13,114 nucleotides of DNA. It comes from CAYQAJ01 sp964415245. GTDB taxonomy: Bacteria > Planctomycetota > Planctomycetia > Pirellulales > Pirellulaceae. Positions 7,059 to 13,114 of this stretch are shown here, piece by piece. The stretch is from positions 1 through 13,114 of the forward strand of contig CAYQAJ010000136.1 in the NCBI GenBank assembly GCA_964415245.1. The letters run 5' to 3'. Under the pieces are notes generated by a model. That model saw nothing but the letters and a program-made list of their open reading frames with translations, did not search any database and was not told the DNA's origin. The position numbers were made by a program, and so were the translations under genes. Within the stretch, counting starts at the first letter, position 1, and every line of letters begins with the position of its first letter.

Positions 7059-9800
7059 ATGAAACGACTCACGACGACAAAGAAGCTGTTTCCAAACCGT
7101 CTGCGGAGAAGGGGACAGGCACGCTCCAAGTTTTCAGTTTTCGGTTTTCAGTTTTCAGCCGGAACGCGGACATCGGACAACTGCCAACAGACTGCGCAAA
7201 TTGAGCCAGTCCCCGACGGTTTTGAAACAGCCTCGAAGACATCTCTCGAAGCGCGTGCAGGAAAGGCGCTCTTCTCGATCGCGACTGTTTTCTTCATCTC
7301 TCATTGCAGCGCTGTTTCGCTTGCCGCCCAGGAGTCCACCGCGAACAAGCAGAACGCAATCGCGCAGCACTCTCGACCTGTTGTCAATCGAGCGCCGTTG
7401 GAGCAGACGCCCTTCGTGCGGTTGCCGATGGGGAGCATCAAGGCGGCGGGTTGGCTCGAGCGTCAGTTGCAATTGCAGAAGTCCGGCCTCACCGGCGCGG
7501 CGGAGCAGCTCTACGACGCGCTCGATCACAATTCAGGCTGGCTCGGCGGCAGCGGCGACGACTGGGAGAGAAGTCCCTATTACACCAGAGGTTTGGTCGC
7601 CCTCGCCTACACGCTCGACGATCCGGAGCTGAAGCGACGAGCGCAAAAGTGGGTTGATTGGGCGCTCGAAAGTCAACGCGAAAACGGATCCTTCGGCCCG
7701 GTGAGCAACGACGACTGGTGGCCGCGGATGATTGTCCTCTATTACCTTCGCGACTACTACGAGGCAACGGGCGACAAGCGTGTGGTTCCTTTTTTCCTTA
7801 GCTACTTCCGACATCAATTGACGGCGCTGCCCGATCGGCCGCTGCGAGATTGGGGTCGGGCCCGGGCCGGCGACAATCTGGATGTCGTGCTTTGGACGTA
7901 CGACAAGACCGGCGAGCGGTTTCTGCTGAATCTCGCCAGGTTGCTGTGCGACCAAGCGTATCCGTGGACATCGATCTACGCGGACGATCGTTTCTTCGAT
8001 TTCGGCGACGACGTTTTCCCGCACCACATCGTGAACGTCAGTCAGGCGCTCAAGATGCCCGCCGTGCGCTGGCGGTTGACGAACGATCCGAAAGACCGCG
8101 ACGCCTTTCAAGCGGGCATCGCGCATCTGGAAAGGCGCTATGGCCGAGTCGATGGACAGATCAGCGGAACCGAGCTGCTTTCGGGCCGCAGCAGCACCGA
8201 CGGCGTCGAGTTCTGCGCCGACGTGGAACGCATTCTTTCCAACGGCATTGCGATCACGATTCTGGGCGACGCGGCGCTCGGCGATCAGATGGAAAAGGTA
8301 GCGTACAACTCCCTGCCGGCGCATGCGTCGGCCGACCTTCACCAAATGACCTACTATCAGCTTCCGAACCAGGTCGCATGCACGCGGGGCGGACACGGAT
8401 TCATCCAGGACTACCCCAACGGCAACATGCCGGGCCCGCATTCGGGGTATCCCTGCTGCTGCTACAACTGGCACATGGGTTGGCCGAAGTTCGTGCAGCA
8501 CATGTGGGCCGCGACCGCCGATGGCGGCCTGGCGCTAATCGCCTACGGCCCGAACCGCGTCACGAGCATCGTCAACGGCGATACTCCGGTGACCATCGTA
8601 CAGACGACGGAATACCCGTTTCAAGAGACCGTGACGCTGAACGTCGAGCCGCAACATGCCGTTCGCTTTCCGCTCGTGGTGCGTATTCCCGGCTGGTGCA
8701 AGACTCCGCACGTCGCCGTGAACGCAGAAGCGCTCGAAGGCGTCGAACCGGGCACCTTCCATCGAATCGACCGTGAGTGGAAAACGGGCGATCGAGTGGA
8801 ACTGACGTTTCCGATGCCGGTTCGTACCTCGACGTGGATCAACGACTCCGTCGCCCTGGAACGCGGCCCGCTCGCGTTCGCGCTCAAGATCGAGGAGCAA
8901 TGGCGCCAGGCCCACGATTATCCGGGCGAGTTCGACGAGTTCGAGATTCTGCCAGAGTCGGCCTGGAATTACGCACTTCAAATCGATCGCAAGTCGCCGC
9001 AGGCGACCGTGGAAACCCAGCCCATATCCGAGATTCCTTTCTCCTCTTCCGACCCGCCGGTCACGCTGACGGTTCCCGCCCGACGGTTGCCGAGTTGGGA
9101 ATTGCGGAAGCGATTCGGCAAAGTGCTTCTGGGGCGAGCCGACGGCCACTGGCAGGAAATCACCCAAGCAAAAGCACGATTGGAGGCCGACAAGCCTTAC
9201 CACGTCAAAGTAGAGTGCGAAGGCGATACGCTGCGTGTCTTCGTCGACGATATGGAGCACGCGCTGATCCAGCGCGACGACGCGACGTTGGCCAGCGGGG
9301 CGATCGGACTGCGCAGCTACAACACCACCGCGAGATTCGACGATGTCCGCCTAAACGGTCGGCTGGTGTCGGACTTCGACAAGGGTGAAACCGACAACTG
9401 GAAAACATACGGAGGCTCGTGGTCGGTCCATGACGGCCAGTACGTCGTCGAGGCCAAGCCGGCTGGCAAAACGATATGGCAAGAGTCAACGTCGCTACGA
9501 GATTTTACCTTCGAGGCGACGGTTGCCATTCAGCCGGGCGGCAACGCGGGATTGATCTTTCGCGTGACCCATCCCACCGACAAACTCGACGGCTACGACG
9601 GATACTACGTGGGGCTCGAATCGGTCGCCGGCGACGACCACGACGCGGAAGAACCGCCGCAGAGCCCCGTGACAAGCGACATGCCGCTGGAAAACGTGGA
9701 GCTGATTCCCTTCGGCTCGACCAAGCTGCGAGTCAGCTACTTTCCGGTGCTTAAGTCGAAATCCGACCCGCGCGCGACGCAAGAGCAGAACAAGAGGTGA
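7059..9800 (+). CDS. GH127-type (DUF1680) beta-L-arabinofuranosidase-like exported glycosidase with inserted jelly-roll domain
   Basis: GH127 enzymes are cysteine glycosidases, the founding member being a beta-L-arabinofuranosidase with a Zn site. The catalytic barrel begins near residue 118 (PFVRLPMGSIKAAGWL). E384 and C386 (VEFCADVE) and C466-C467 (YPCCCYNWHMGWPKF) match the Zn/nucleophile positions; E372 is the likely acid/base. Beta-sandwich domains follow from about 490. A LamG/DUF1080-like segment (about 685-855) interrupts the C-terminal GH127 part, which resumes at PQSPVTSDMPLENVELIPFG (867-886). The N-terminus is odd: MKRLTTTK, then 49 codons from a MITE-like element, then a hydrophobic export core (about 70-90, ALFSIATVFFISHCSAVSLAA). 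The ATG has GGAAGGA (7046-7052) 6 nt upstream, and no ATG, GTG or TTG lies in frame between the element and the hydrophobic core. The sulfatase gene follows in the same direction. Exact substrate is unknown; GH127-related families have varied specificities. Confidence 0.9.
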   Translation: MKRLTTTKKLFPNRLRRRGQARSKFSVFGFQFSAGTRTSDNCQQTAQIEPVPDGFETASKTSLEARAGKALFSIATVFFISHCSAVSLAAQESTANKQNAIAQHSRPVVNRAPLEQTPFVRLPMGSIKAAGWLERQLQLQKSGLTGAAEQLYDALDHNSGWLGGSGDDWERSPYYTRGLVALAYTLDDPELKRRAQKWVDWALESQRENGSFGPVSNDDWWPRMIVLYYLRDYYEATGDKRVVPFFLSYFRHQLTALPDRPLRDWGRARAGDNLDVVLWTYDKTGERFLLNLARLLCDQAYPWTSIYADDRFFDFGDDVFPHHIVNVSQALKMPAVRWRLTNDPKDRDAFQAGIAHLERRYGRVDGQISGTELLSGRSSTDGVEFCADVERILSNGIAITILGDAALGDQMEKVAYNSLPAHASADLHQMTYYQLPNQVACTRGGHGFIQDYPNGNMPGPHSGYPCCCYNWHMGWPKFVQHMWAATADGGLALIAYGPNRVTSIVNGDTPVTIVQTTEYPFQETVTLNVEPQHAVRFPLVVRIPGWCKTPHVAVNAEALEGVEPGTFHRIDREWKTGDRVELTFPMPVRTSTWINDSVALERGPLAFALKIEEQWRQAHDYPGEFDEFEILPESAWNYALQIDRKSPQATVETQPISEIPFSSSDPPVTLTVPARRLPSWELRKRFGKVLLGRADGHWQEITQAKARLEADKPYHVKVECEGDTLRVFVDDMEHALIQRDDATLASGAIGLRSYNTTARFDDVRLNGRLVSDFDKGETDNWKTYGGSWSVHDGQYVVEAKPAGKTIWQESTSLRDFTFEATVAIQPGGNAGLIFRVTHPTDKLDGYDGYYVGLESVAGDDHDAEEPPQSPVTSDMPLENVELIPFGSTKLRVSYFPVLKSKSDPRATQEQNKR
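7085..7231 (+). mobile_element. MITE-like element, copy 1, inside the GH127 coding start
   Basis: This 147-bp element is bounded by inverted ends: GCTGTTTCCAAACCGTC (7085-7101) and GACGGTTTTGAAACAGC (7215-7231), with one mismatch. Its interior has AGAAGGGGACAGGCACGCTC followed by two 14-bp units of TTTTCAGTTTTC(G/A)G (7131-7158), and the right part can form a GACTG/CAGTC stem. It encodes no transposase. It equals 49 codons and stays open in the GH127 frame. The reverse complement of 9847-9993 matches it at roughly 90% by hand alignment. No target-site duplication is clear. Confidence 0.85.
9111..9623 (+). other. Segment encoding the swapped-order LamG/DUF1080-like insert of the GH127 protein
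   Basis: Residues about 685-766 (GKVLLGRADGHW, then YHVKVECEGDTLRVFVDD, then GAIGLRSYNTTARFDDVRLN) resemble the second half of a LamG/DUF1080-type jelly roll. Residues about 767-855 (GGSWSVHDGQYVVEAK, then FTFEATVAIQPGGNAGLIF, then GYDGYYVGLES) resemble its first half. The first half normally runs straight into the GKVLLGRADG-like strand, so the halves are in reversed order here. GH127 sequence lies on both sides (PARRLPSWELR before, PQSPVTSD after). The reading frame is continuous. Confidence 0.65.
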
Positions 9801-9846
9801 GGACCAAGAAAGCAGACGGGCCGCAGTGACACGGTCCGTTTACGAA

Positions 9847-9993
9847 GCTGTTTCAAAACCGTCGGGGACTGGCTCAATTTGCGCAGTCCGATGACAGTTG
9901 ACCAATTTCCGCTTTCCGGCTGAAAACTGAAAACCGAAAACTGAAAACTGGGAGCGTGCCTGTCCCCTTCTCCGAGACGGTTTTGAAACAGGC
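9847..9993 (-). mobile_element. MITE-like element, copy 2, inverted, between GH127 and sulfatase genes
   Basis: This 147-bp element has the same structure as 7085-7231 but in the opposite orientation. The left end GCTGTTTCAAAACCGTC (9847-9863) and right end GACGGTTTTGAAACAGGC (9976-9993) are inverted repeats differing by one inserted base. The 14-bp tandem units lie at 9920-9947. It begins 46 bp after the GH127 stop and ends 67 bp before the sulfatase ATG, so it separates the two genes. It has no coding capacity of its own, and a GTG-initiated frame that crosses its end into the sulfatase is not believed to be used. Confidence 0.85.
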
Positions 9994-10016
9994 TTCACCA
10001 CAACGAGGGAATCTCG

Positions 10017-10064
10017 ATGGAATCGAACACCGATACTCCACGTCGAAGCTCCGAACGAAAATGA
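10017..10064 (+). CDS. 15-residue upstream ORF overlapping the sulfatase start
   Basis: This small frame encodes MESNTDTPRRSSERK. It starts with ATG preceded by GAGGGA (10005-10010) at an ideal 6-nt spacing. Its TGA stop (10062-10064) overlaps the sulfatase ATG in the arrangement ATGA. The sulfatase itself has only a poor ribosome binding site (CGAACGAAA before the ATG). The geometry is typical of translational coupling, in which ribosomes finishing the leader re-initiate on the sulfatase. The peptide has no recognised domain; a role in cis is more likely than a functional product. Confidence 0.5.
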   Translation: MESNTDTPRRSSERK

Positions 10065-12169
10065 AGAAAACGCTGATCGTTGCCTTGCTCCTCGCCAACT
10101 TGCTTCTCGGCCTCGCCGTGCCGCTTCCCAAGACCTTCGCCGCCAGCGACGAGCGGCCGAACATCATCCTCATCTTGGCCGACGATCTGGGCTACTCCGA
10201 TCTCGGTTGCTACGGCGGCGAAATCCATACCCCGAACATCGACCGGTTAGCGGCCGGCGGTGTGCGGTTCACGCAACTCTACAACTCGGCGCGATGCTGT
10301 CCGAGTCGTGCGTCGCTGATGACGGGCCTCTATCCTTCGCAGGCCGGAATCGGTGATTTCACGACCAGCCAGCCGGATCGCAGCCGCGGGCCCGGTTATC
10401 TCGGACGGCTGAACGACCATTGCGCGACGATCGCCGAAGTTCTGAAGCCGGCCGGATATGGCTGCTACTACGTCGGCAAGTGGCATCTGCACCCGAAGAC
10501 GGGGCCGATCCTGCGCGGCTTCGACGAGTTCTACGGCTACACACTCGATCATTCGCACGATCAGTACGACGCCGACTACTACATTCGATTGCCCCAAGGT
10601 CGAGCGAAAGAAATCGACCCGCCGGCCGACGACTTTTACGCGACCGACGTCTTCAACCAATACGCATTGGAGTTCATTCGACAGGGCCAAAAGTCCGGCA
10701 AGCCGTGGCTAGTGTTTCTGGCCCATTCGTCGCCGCATTTCCCGGTGCAGGCGCCGGCGGAGCGAGCGGACAAGTACGACGAAGTCTATCGACGAGGCTG
10801 GGACGTGCTGCGTGAGGAGCGCTTCGGACGAATGCAAGAGCTGGGATTGATCGATGGCGAGCGATGGAAGCTGACTCCGCGATCCATCGTGCCGGTCGAT
10901 CGCGACGACATCGCCAATGGGTTTTCCGGCCGCCAGAATCCGGCGTGGGATTCGCTGGACGCGGACAGACAACGGGACCTCGCTCGACGAATGACCGTTT
11001 TCGCGGCGATGGTCGAAACGGTTGACCAGGGCGTCGGCCGCATCGTCGAACATTTGCAGAAGACCGGCGACTTCGACAACACGCTGATTCTGTTTTTCAG
11101 CGACAACGGAGCTTGCTACGAGTGGGGGCCCTTTGGCTTCGACGGACCTTCGCGCGAAGGTACCACCACGCTGCGAACCGGCGACGACCTCAGAAAGATC
11201 GGCGGACCCGGAACGCATCAATCCTACGGCAGCGCGTGGGCGAATCTGAGCAATACGCCGTTTCGGCTTTACAAACATTTCACCCAGGAAGGCGGCATCA
11301 GCACGCCGTTTATCGCGCATTGGCCAAAGGGCATCCCGCCCTCCCGCGATTGGGTCCGCGAGCCCGCCCACGTCATGGACATCCTGCCGACGCTGATCGA
11401 CGTGGCGGGCGCCAAATATCCGACGCAGCAGAACGGCAACAAGTTGACGCCGCTGGAAGGCACCAGCTTGTTGCCGGCGATGCGCGGCGGGTCGCTCCCG
11501 CACCGCGTGATCGGCTTCGACCATCAAGGGGCTCACGCGCTGCGCGACGGCAACTGGAAGATCGTCTGGTCGAAACGAATGCCGCACAAGCTGGAGTGGG
11601 AACTGTACAACATCGCACAAGACCGTTGTGAGCTGAACGACCTCGCCGCCGAACAACCGGAGCGCGTCGCGAAGATGGTGGCCCAGTGGCAGCAGTGGGC
11701 GCGGCGCGTTGGCGTCACTTGGGAGTCAGGCGAATCCGCGGCGGGCGACGCCGTGAATCCGCAAATCGCCGACCGGCCGCTACGAATTCAAGTCGTCGTC
11801 GATGCCGAAAATCCGCAGGGTGTTGCGATTGCGCAAGGAGGCAACCAACACGGTTACGCCGTGCACTTCATCGACGGTCGACCCGCGTTCGACGTCCGAG
11901 TGAACGGCAAGGTTACGCGGTTGGAATCGAAGGAAGCGGTGGGCGGCAAGATCGAGCTGGCCGCAACGCTGTCGAGCAAGACGATGACCCTGGCGATCGA
12001 CGACCAGGAGCCGATTGCTACACCATCGCCCGGATTGATCCCCGTGCAGCCGATCGACAATCTCTGCATCGGCCTCGACGACCAAACCGCGGCCGGCGAC
12101 TATCAAGCCCCGAATCGCTTTCAGGGCAAAGTGCTATCTCACGAAGTCACCGTCCTGCCGCCCGAATAG
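10061..12169 (+). CDS. Exported type I (formylglycine) sulfatase with C-terminal LamG-like domain
   Basis: The protein hydrolyses sulfate esters, probably on a polysaccharide outside the cytoplasm or in the periplasm. Counting 702 residues from the ATG at 10061, a signal peptide (1-28, MKKTLIVALLLANLLLGLAV, ending KTFAA) precedes the alkaline-phosphatase-like sulfatase fold from about 32. The motif C79-C80-P81-S82-R83 followed by ASLMTG fits the CxPSR formylglycine signature, with C79 as the residue converted by a maturation enzyme not seen here. D41-D42 (LADDLGYSDLG) and D348-N349 (FFSDNGACYEWG) are the expected calcium ligands; K140, H142 and H222 are likely active-site residues. Residues about 570-700 (VAIAQGGNQHGYAVHF, GLIPVQPIDNLCIGLDD) form a LamG-like sandwich, probably glycan-binding. 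A longer GTG-initiated frame exists from 9956 but would bury the signal peptide. It follows the GH127 gene, with a MITE-like element between. The specific sulfated substrate is not predictable. Confidence 0.94.
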   Translation: MKKTLIVALLLANLLLGLAVPLPKTFAASDERPNIILILADDLGYSDLGCYGGEIHTPNIDRLAAGGVRFTQLYNSARCCPSRASLMTGLYPSQAGIGDFTTSQPDRSRGPGYLGRLNDHCATIAEVLKPAGYGCYYVGKWHLHPKTGPILRGFDEFYGYTLDHSHDQYDADYYIRLPQGRAKEIDPPADDFYATDVFNQYALEFIRQGQKSGKPWLVFLAHSSPHFPVQAPAERADKYDEVYRRGWDVLREERFGRMQELGLIDGERWKLTPRSIVPVDRDDIANGFSGRQNPAWDSLDADRQRDLARRMTVFAAMVETVDQGVGRIVEHLQKTGDFDNTLILFFSDNGACYEWGPFGFDGPSREGTTTLRTGDDLRKIGGPGTHQSYGSAWANLSNTPFRLYKHFTQEGGISTPFIAHWPKGIPPSRDWVREPAHVMDILPTLIDVAGAKYPTQQNGNKLTPLEGTSLLPAMRGGSLPHRVIGFDHQGAHALRDGNWKIVWSKRMPHKLEWELYNIAQDRCELNDLAAEQPERVAKMVAQWQQWARRVGVTWESGESAAGDAVNPQIADRPLRIQVVVDAENPQGVAIAQGGNQHGYAVHFIDGRPAFDVRVNGKVTRLESKEAVGGKIELAATLSSKTMTLAIDDQEPIATPSPGLIPVQPIDNLCIGLDDQTAAGDYQAPNRFQGKVLSHEVTVLPPE

Positions 12170-12194
12170 CCAGCAAAGGGAGATTAGGCCGCCA

Positions 12195-12218
12195 TCCGAC
12201 CTTCGGCCGCAGGCCGGA
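12195..12218. terminator. Palindrome between convergent genes, possible bidirectional terminator
   Basis: A 24-nt imperfect palindrome has arms TCCG (12195-12198) and CGGA (12215-12218) and core CGGCCG (12204-12209); 10 of 12 base pairs match. It lies between the stop codons of the sulfatase (plus) and the acetyltransferase (minus), where a shared terminator is expected, but no T-run follows on either strand. Confidence 0.3.
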
Positions 12219-12262
12219 CGTCACCTGCAACGCCATGTCAGGCGGCAGACTACCACGCCCAC

Positions 12263-12733
12263 TCATGACCACTGATATTCCAGCACGGACATGCCATCTG
12301 GGTTCTTGGGTTTGAATTCTCGCCACCCGTGCGCGGCATAGTATCCGGGAATATCTGTGTAGACGAACAAGCGCTTCGTGCCGCCGCGGTTGGCCTGAGC
12401 CATTCCCCGAAGCAGCAGTTGGCTGCCAACGCCACAACCACGGCAATCTTCGCGAACGTAGAGTGAATTCACCCACAGGGCAGCATCACTGACCGCGTCC
12501 ACGGGATAAACCTTGAAGGTAAGAATTCCCACCACTTCTTCCCTGCGCAGCGCGGCAACCGGAGTGGGGAGATCGGTCGACGTGACCGATAGTTCGTGAA
12601 TCGTTTCGGCCGGAGGAACTCGCCACTGTTGAAAGAACCATTGGGCAATGACTTCCAGGTGAGCCCGATTGTGTGTCAATGGCTCGTAGCGGAACTCGTG
12701 AGCACGTGGTTCTGCAAGGCGGCTGGCGGGCAT
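12263..12733 (-). CDS. GNAT-family N-acetyltransferase
   Basis: GNAT enzymes transfer an acetyl group from acetyl-CoA to an amine; the acceptor cannot be told from this sequence. Across 156 residues, motif A is clear at about 87-110 (WVNSLYVREDCRGCGVGSQLLL), with the acetyl-CoA pyrophosphate-binding loop R98-x-x-G101-x-G103. The C-terminal YTDIPGYYAAHGW (125-137) is the usual Y..HGW segment before the last strand. The length is typical for a single GNAT domain. Residues 24-60 (HLEVIAQWFFQQWRVPP) form the N-terminal helices. The ATG at 12733 is the only plausible start, although the Shine-Dalgarno is weak (AGG about 11 nt upstream). It is convergent with the sulfatase and lies downstream of tRNA-Glu on the same strand, beyond that gene's terminator. 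It is probably an independent housekeeping or detoxification gene. Confidence 0.88.
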   Translation of the reverse strand: MPASRLAEPRAHEFRYEPLTHNRAHLEVIAQWFFQQWRVPPAETIHELSVTSTDLPTPVAALRREEVVGILTFKVYPVDAVSDAALWVNSLYVREDCRGCGVGSQLLLRGMAQANRGGTKRLFVYTDIPGYYAAHGWREFKPKNPDGMSVLEYQWS

Positions 12734-13000
12734 AGCTTTCGACGCCTAACTTGTAATGAGATCGAAACTTCTTCAGTAAGCCCTGCGTGTTGAAGTACTT
12801 CTTCGATATGCAGGTTGACAAGGGGCGCGCAGCCGCTCGCTTGCTGCAAGTCCCATTCTAGCCGTTGATGACGCGGTGGTCACGTCGTTCGCTGCGTGAT
12901 AGGCCGTTTCCGCCTCGCGCTCCTTGCTACGCCGATTCTGGCGGCAGAACCGTCCAGCCAAGTTCGCCCGCGGCAGCGATCGCAACGGCGAGCGTAGCGC
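12734..13000. other. Intergenic region between the acetyltransferase and the tRNA terminator
   Basis: This stretch contains a small inverted repeat, CCTGC (12782-12786) and GCAGG (12810-12814), around the palindrome GAAGTACTTC (12792-12801), upstream of the acetyltransferase. No convincing promoter, coding frame or RNA gene was found in the remainder. Confidence 0.4.
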
Positions 13001-13030
13001 AAAGGAAAGCCCCGGTGTTTCCGGGGCCTT
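13001..13030 (-). terminator. Intrinsic terminator of tRNA-Glu
   Basis: Read on the minus strand, AAGGCCCCGG (13030-13021), loop AAACA, then CCGGGGCTTT (13015-13006) forms a 10-bp stem with one G-U pair, followed by CCTTT. It lies about 34 nt beyond the tRNA 3' end. The T-run is short and interrupted, but position and stem strength make it convincing. Confidence 0.75.
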
Positions 13031-13044
13031 CGAGCAATTGCGAA

Positions 13045-13065
13045 TACTTGCATGCTGTGCAAGTA
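13045..13065 (-). repeat. Perfect inverted repeat abutting the tRNA-Glu 3' end
   Basis: TACTTGCA (13045-13052) and TGCAAGTA (13058-13065) are perfect 8-bp arms around a 5-nt loop. On the minus strand the 5' arm begins with the last two tRNA bases (TA), so the 3' trailer could fold into a hairpin that competes with the acceptor stem end or marks the processing site. Confidence 0.6.
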
Positions 13066-13114
13066 CCCCCTAGGGGAGTCGAACCCCTGTCTTCGGACTG
13101 AGAATCCGATGTCC
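13064..13114 (-). tRNA. trnE: tRNA-Glu(CUC), 3' part (5' end beyond the window)
   Basis: On the minus strand, an anticodon arm TCGGA / TTCTCAG / TCCGA gives anticodon CTC, which reads the glutamate codon GAG. A five-pair T arm AGGGG / TTCGACT / CCCCT follows, then the 3' acceptor strand AGGGGGT and discriminator A. The GGAC before the anticodon arm resembles the end of the D arm in bacterial tRNA-Glu. CCA is not encoded. About 22-25 nt of the 5' end, including the 5' acceptor strand, are missing. A terminator follows at 13001-13030. Confidence 0.93.

Noticed and set aside
6614..7062. Small plus-strand open frames between the HU and GH127 genes
   Set aside because: They lack ribosome binding sites and recognisable sequence, and they run through the palindrome and promoter.
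7131..7158. Tandem TTTTCAGTTTTC units as a CRISPR or independent satellite
   Set aside because: There are only two 14-bp units without spacers, and they belong to the MITE-like element because the same pair recurs in the inverted copy.
9956..10060. Sulfatase start at a GTG inside the MITE copy, giving 35 extra residues
   Set aside because: The extension is translated repeat plus spacer and would bury a good signal peptide. The ATG at 10061 begins a typical export signal and overlaps the leader stop.
12740..12820. Integron attC-like site (GCCTAAC near 12744)
   Set aside because: No matching GTTRRRY core lies at a proper distance, and the paired stem structure and any integrase are absent.
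13064..13114. Genomic-island attachment site at the tRNA gene
   Set aside because: No integrase, phage gene or direct repeat of the tRNA 3' end was seen in the window.

Overview
The window looks like chromosome from a planctomycete, most likely of the Pirellulales type. The evidence is the high GC content, a giant PQQ-propeller/TPR secreted protein next to a MoxR ATPase, an HU-like protein with a lysine-rich N-terminus, and a secreted glycosidase paired with a formylglycine sulfatase carrying a LamG-like tail. This assignment is inferred from gene content; there is no rRNA or marker phylogeny here.

Layout. From 1 to 342 is the N-terminal end of a MoxR-family AAA+ ATPase (minus strand, cut by the window edge). 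From 753 to 5537 is a 1594-residue exported protein on the minus strand, with two PQQ-type propellers separated by a helical/TPR region. A 659-bp divergent intergenic region separates it from an HU-family DNA-binding protein (6197-6517, plus). A second intergenic region (6518-7058) holds a strong hairpin and, at its end, a promoter overlapped by a near-perfect 22-bp palindrome. Next come a GH127-type (DUF1680) glycosidase (7059-9800) and a type I sulfatase (10061-12169), both on the plus strand. A GNAT acetyltransferase (12263-12733) and the 3' part of tRNA-Glu(CUC) with its terminator (to 13114) lie on the minus strand.

How the genes work together. The GH127 enzyme and the sulfatase are both predicted to be exported, and they probably act together on a sulfated glycan containing L-arabinofuranose-like residues. 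Expression may be governed by the palindrome over the GH127 transcription start. The sulfatase start codon overlaps the stop of a 15-codon upstream ORF that has a much better Shine-Dalgarno, which suggests translational coupling.

Most unusual points. (1) Two 147-bp MITE-like elements with 17-bp terminal inverted repeats lie in opposite orientation around the GH127 gene. One sits in frame inside its signal-peptide region and adds 49 codons. (2) The GH127 C-terminal domain is interrupted by a LamG/DUF1080-like jelly roll whose halves appear in swapped order, consistent with a circular permutation. (3) There is a clean operator-like palindrome at the GH127 promoter. I found no CRISPR array, integrase, transposase, phage gene or obvious defence system.
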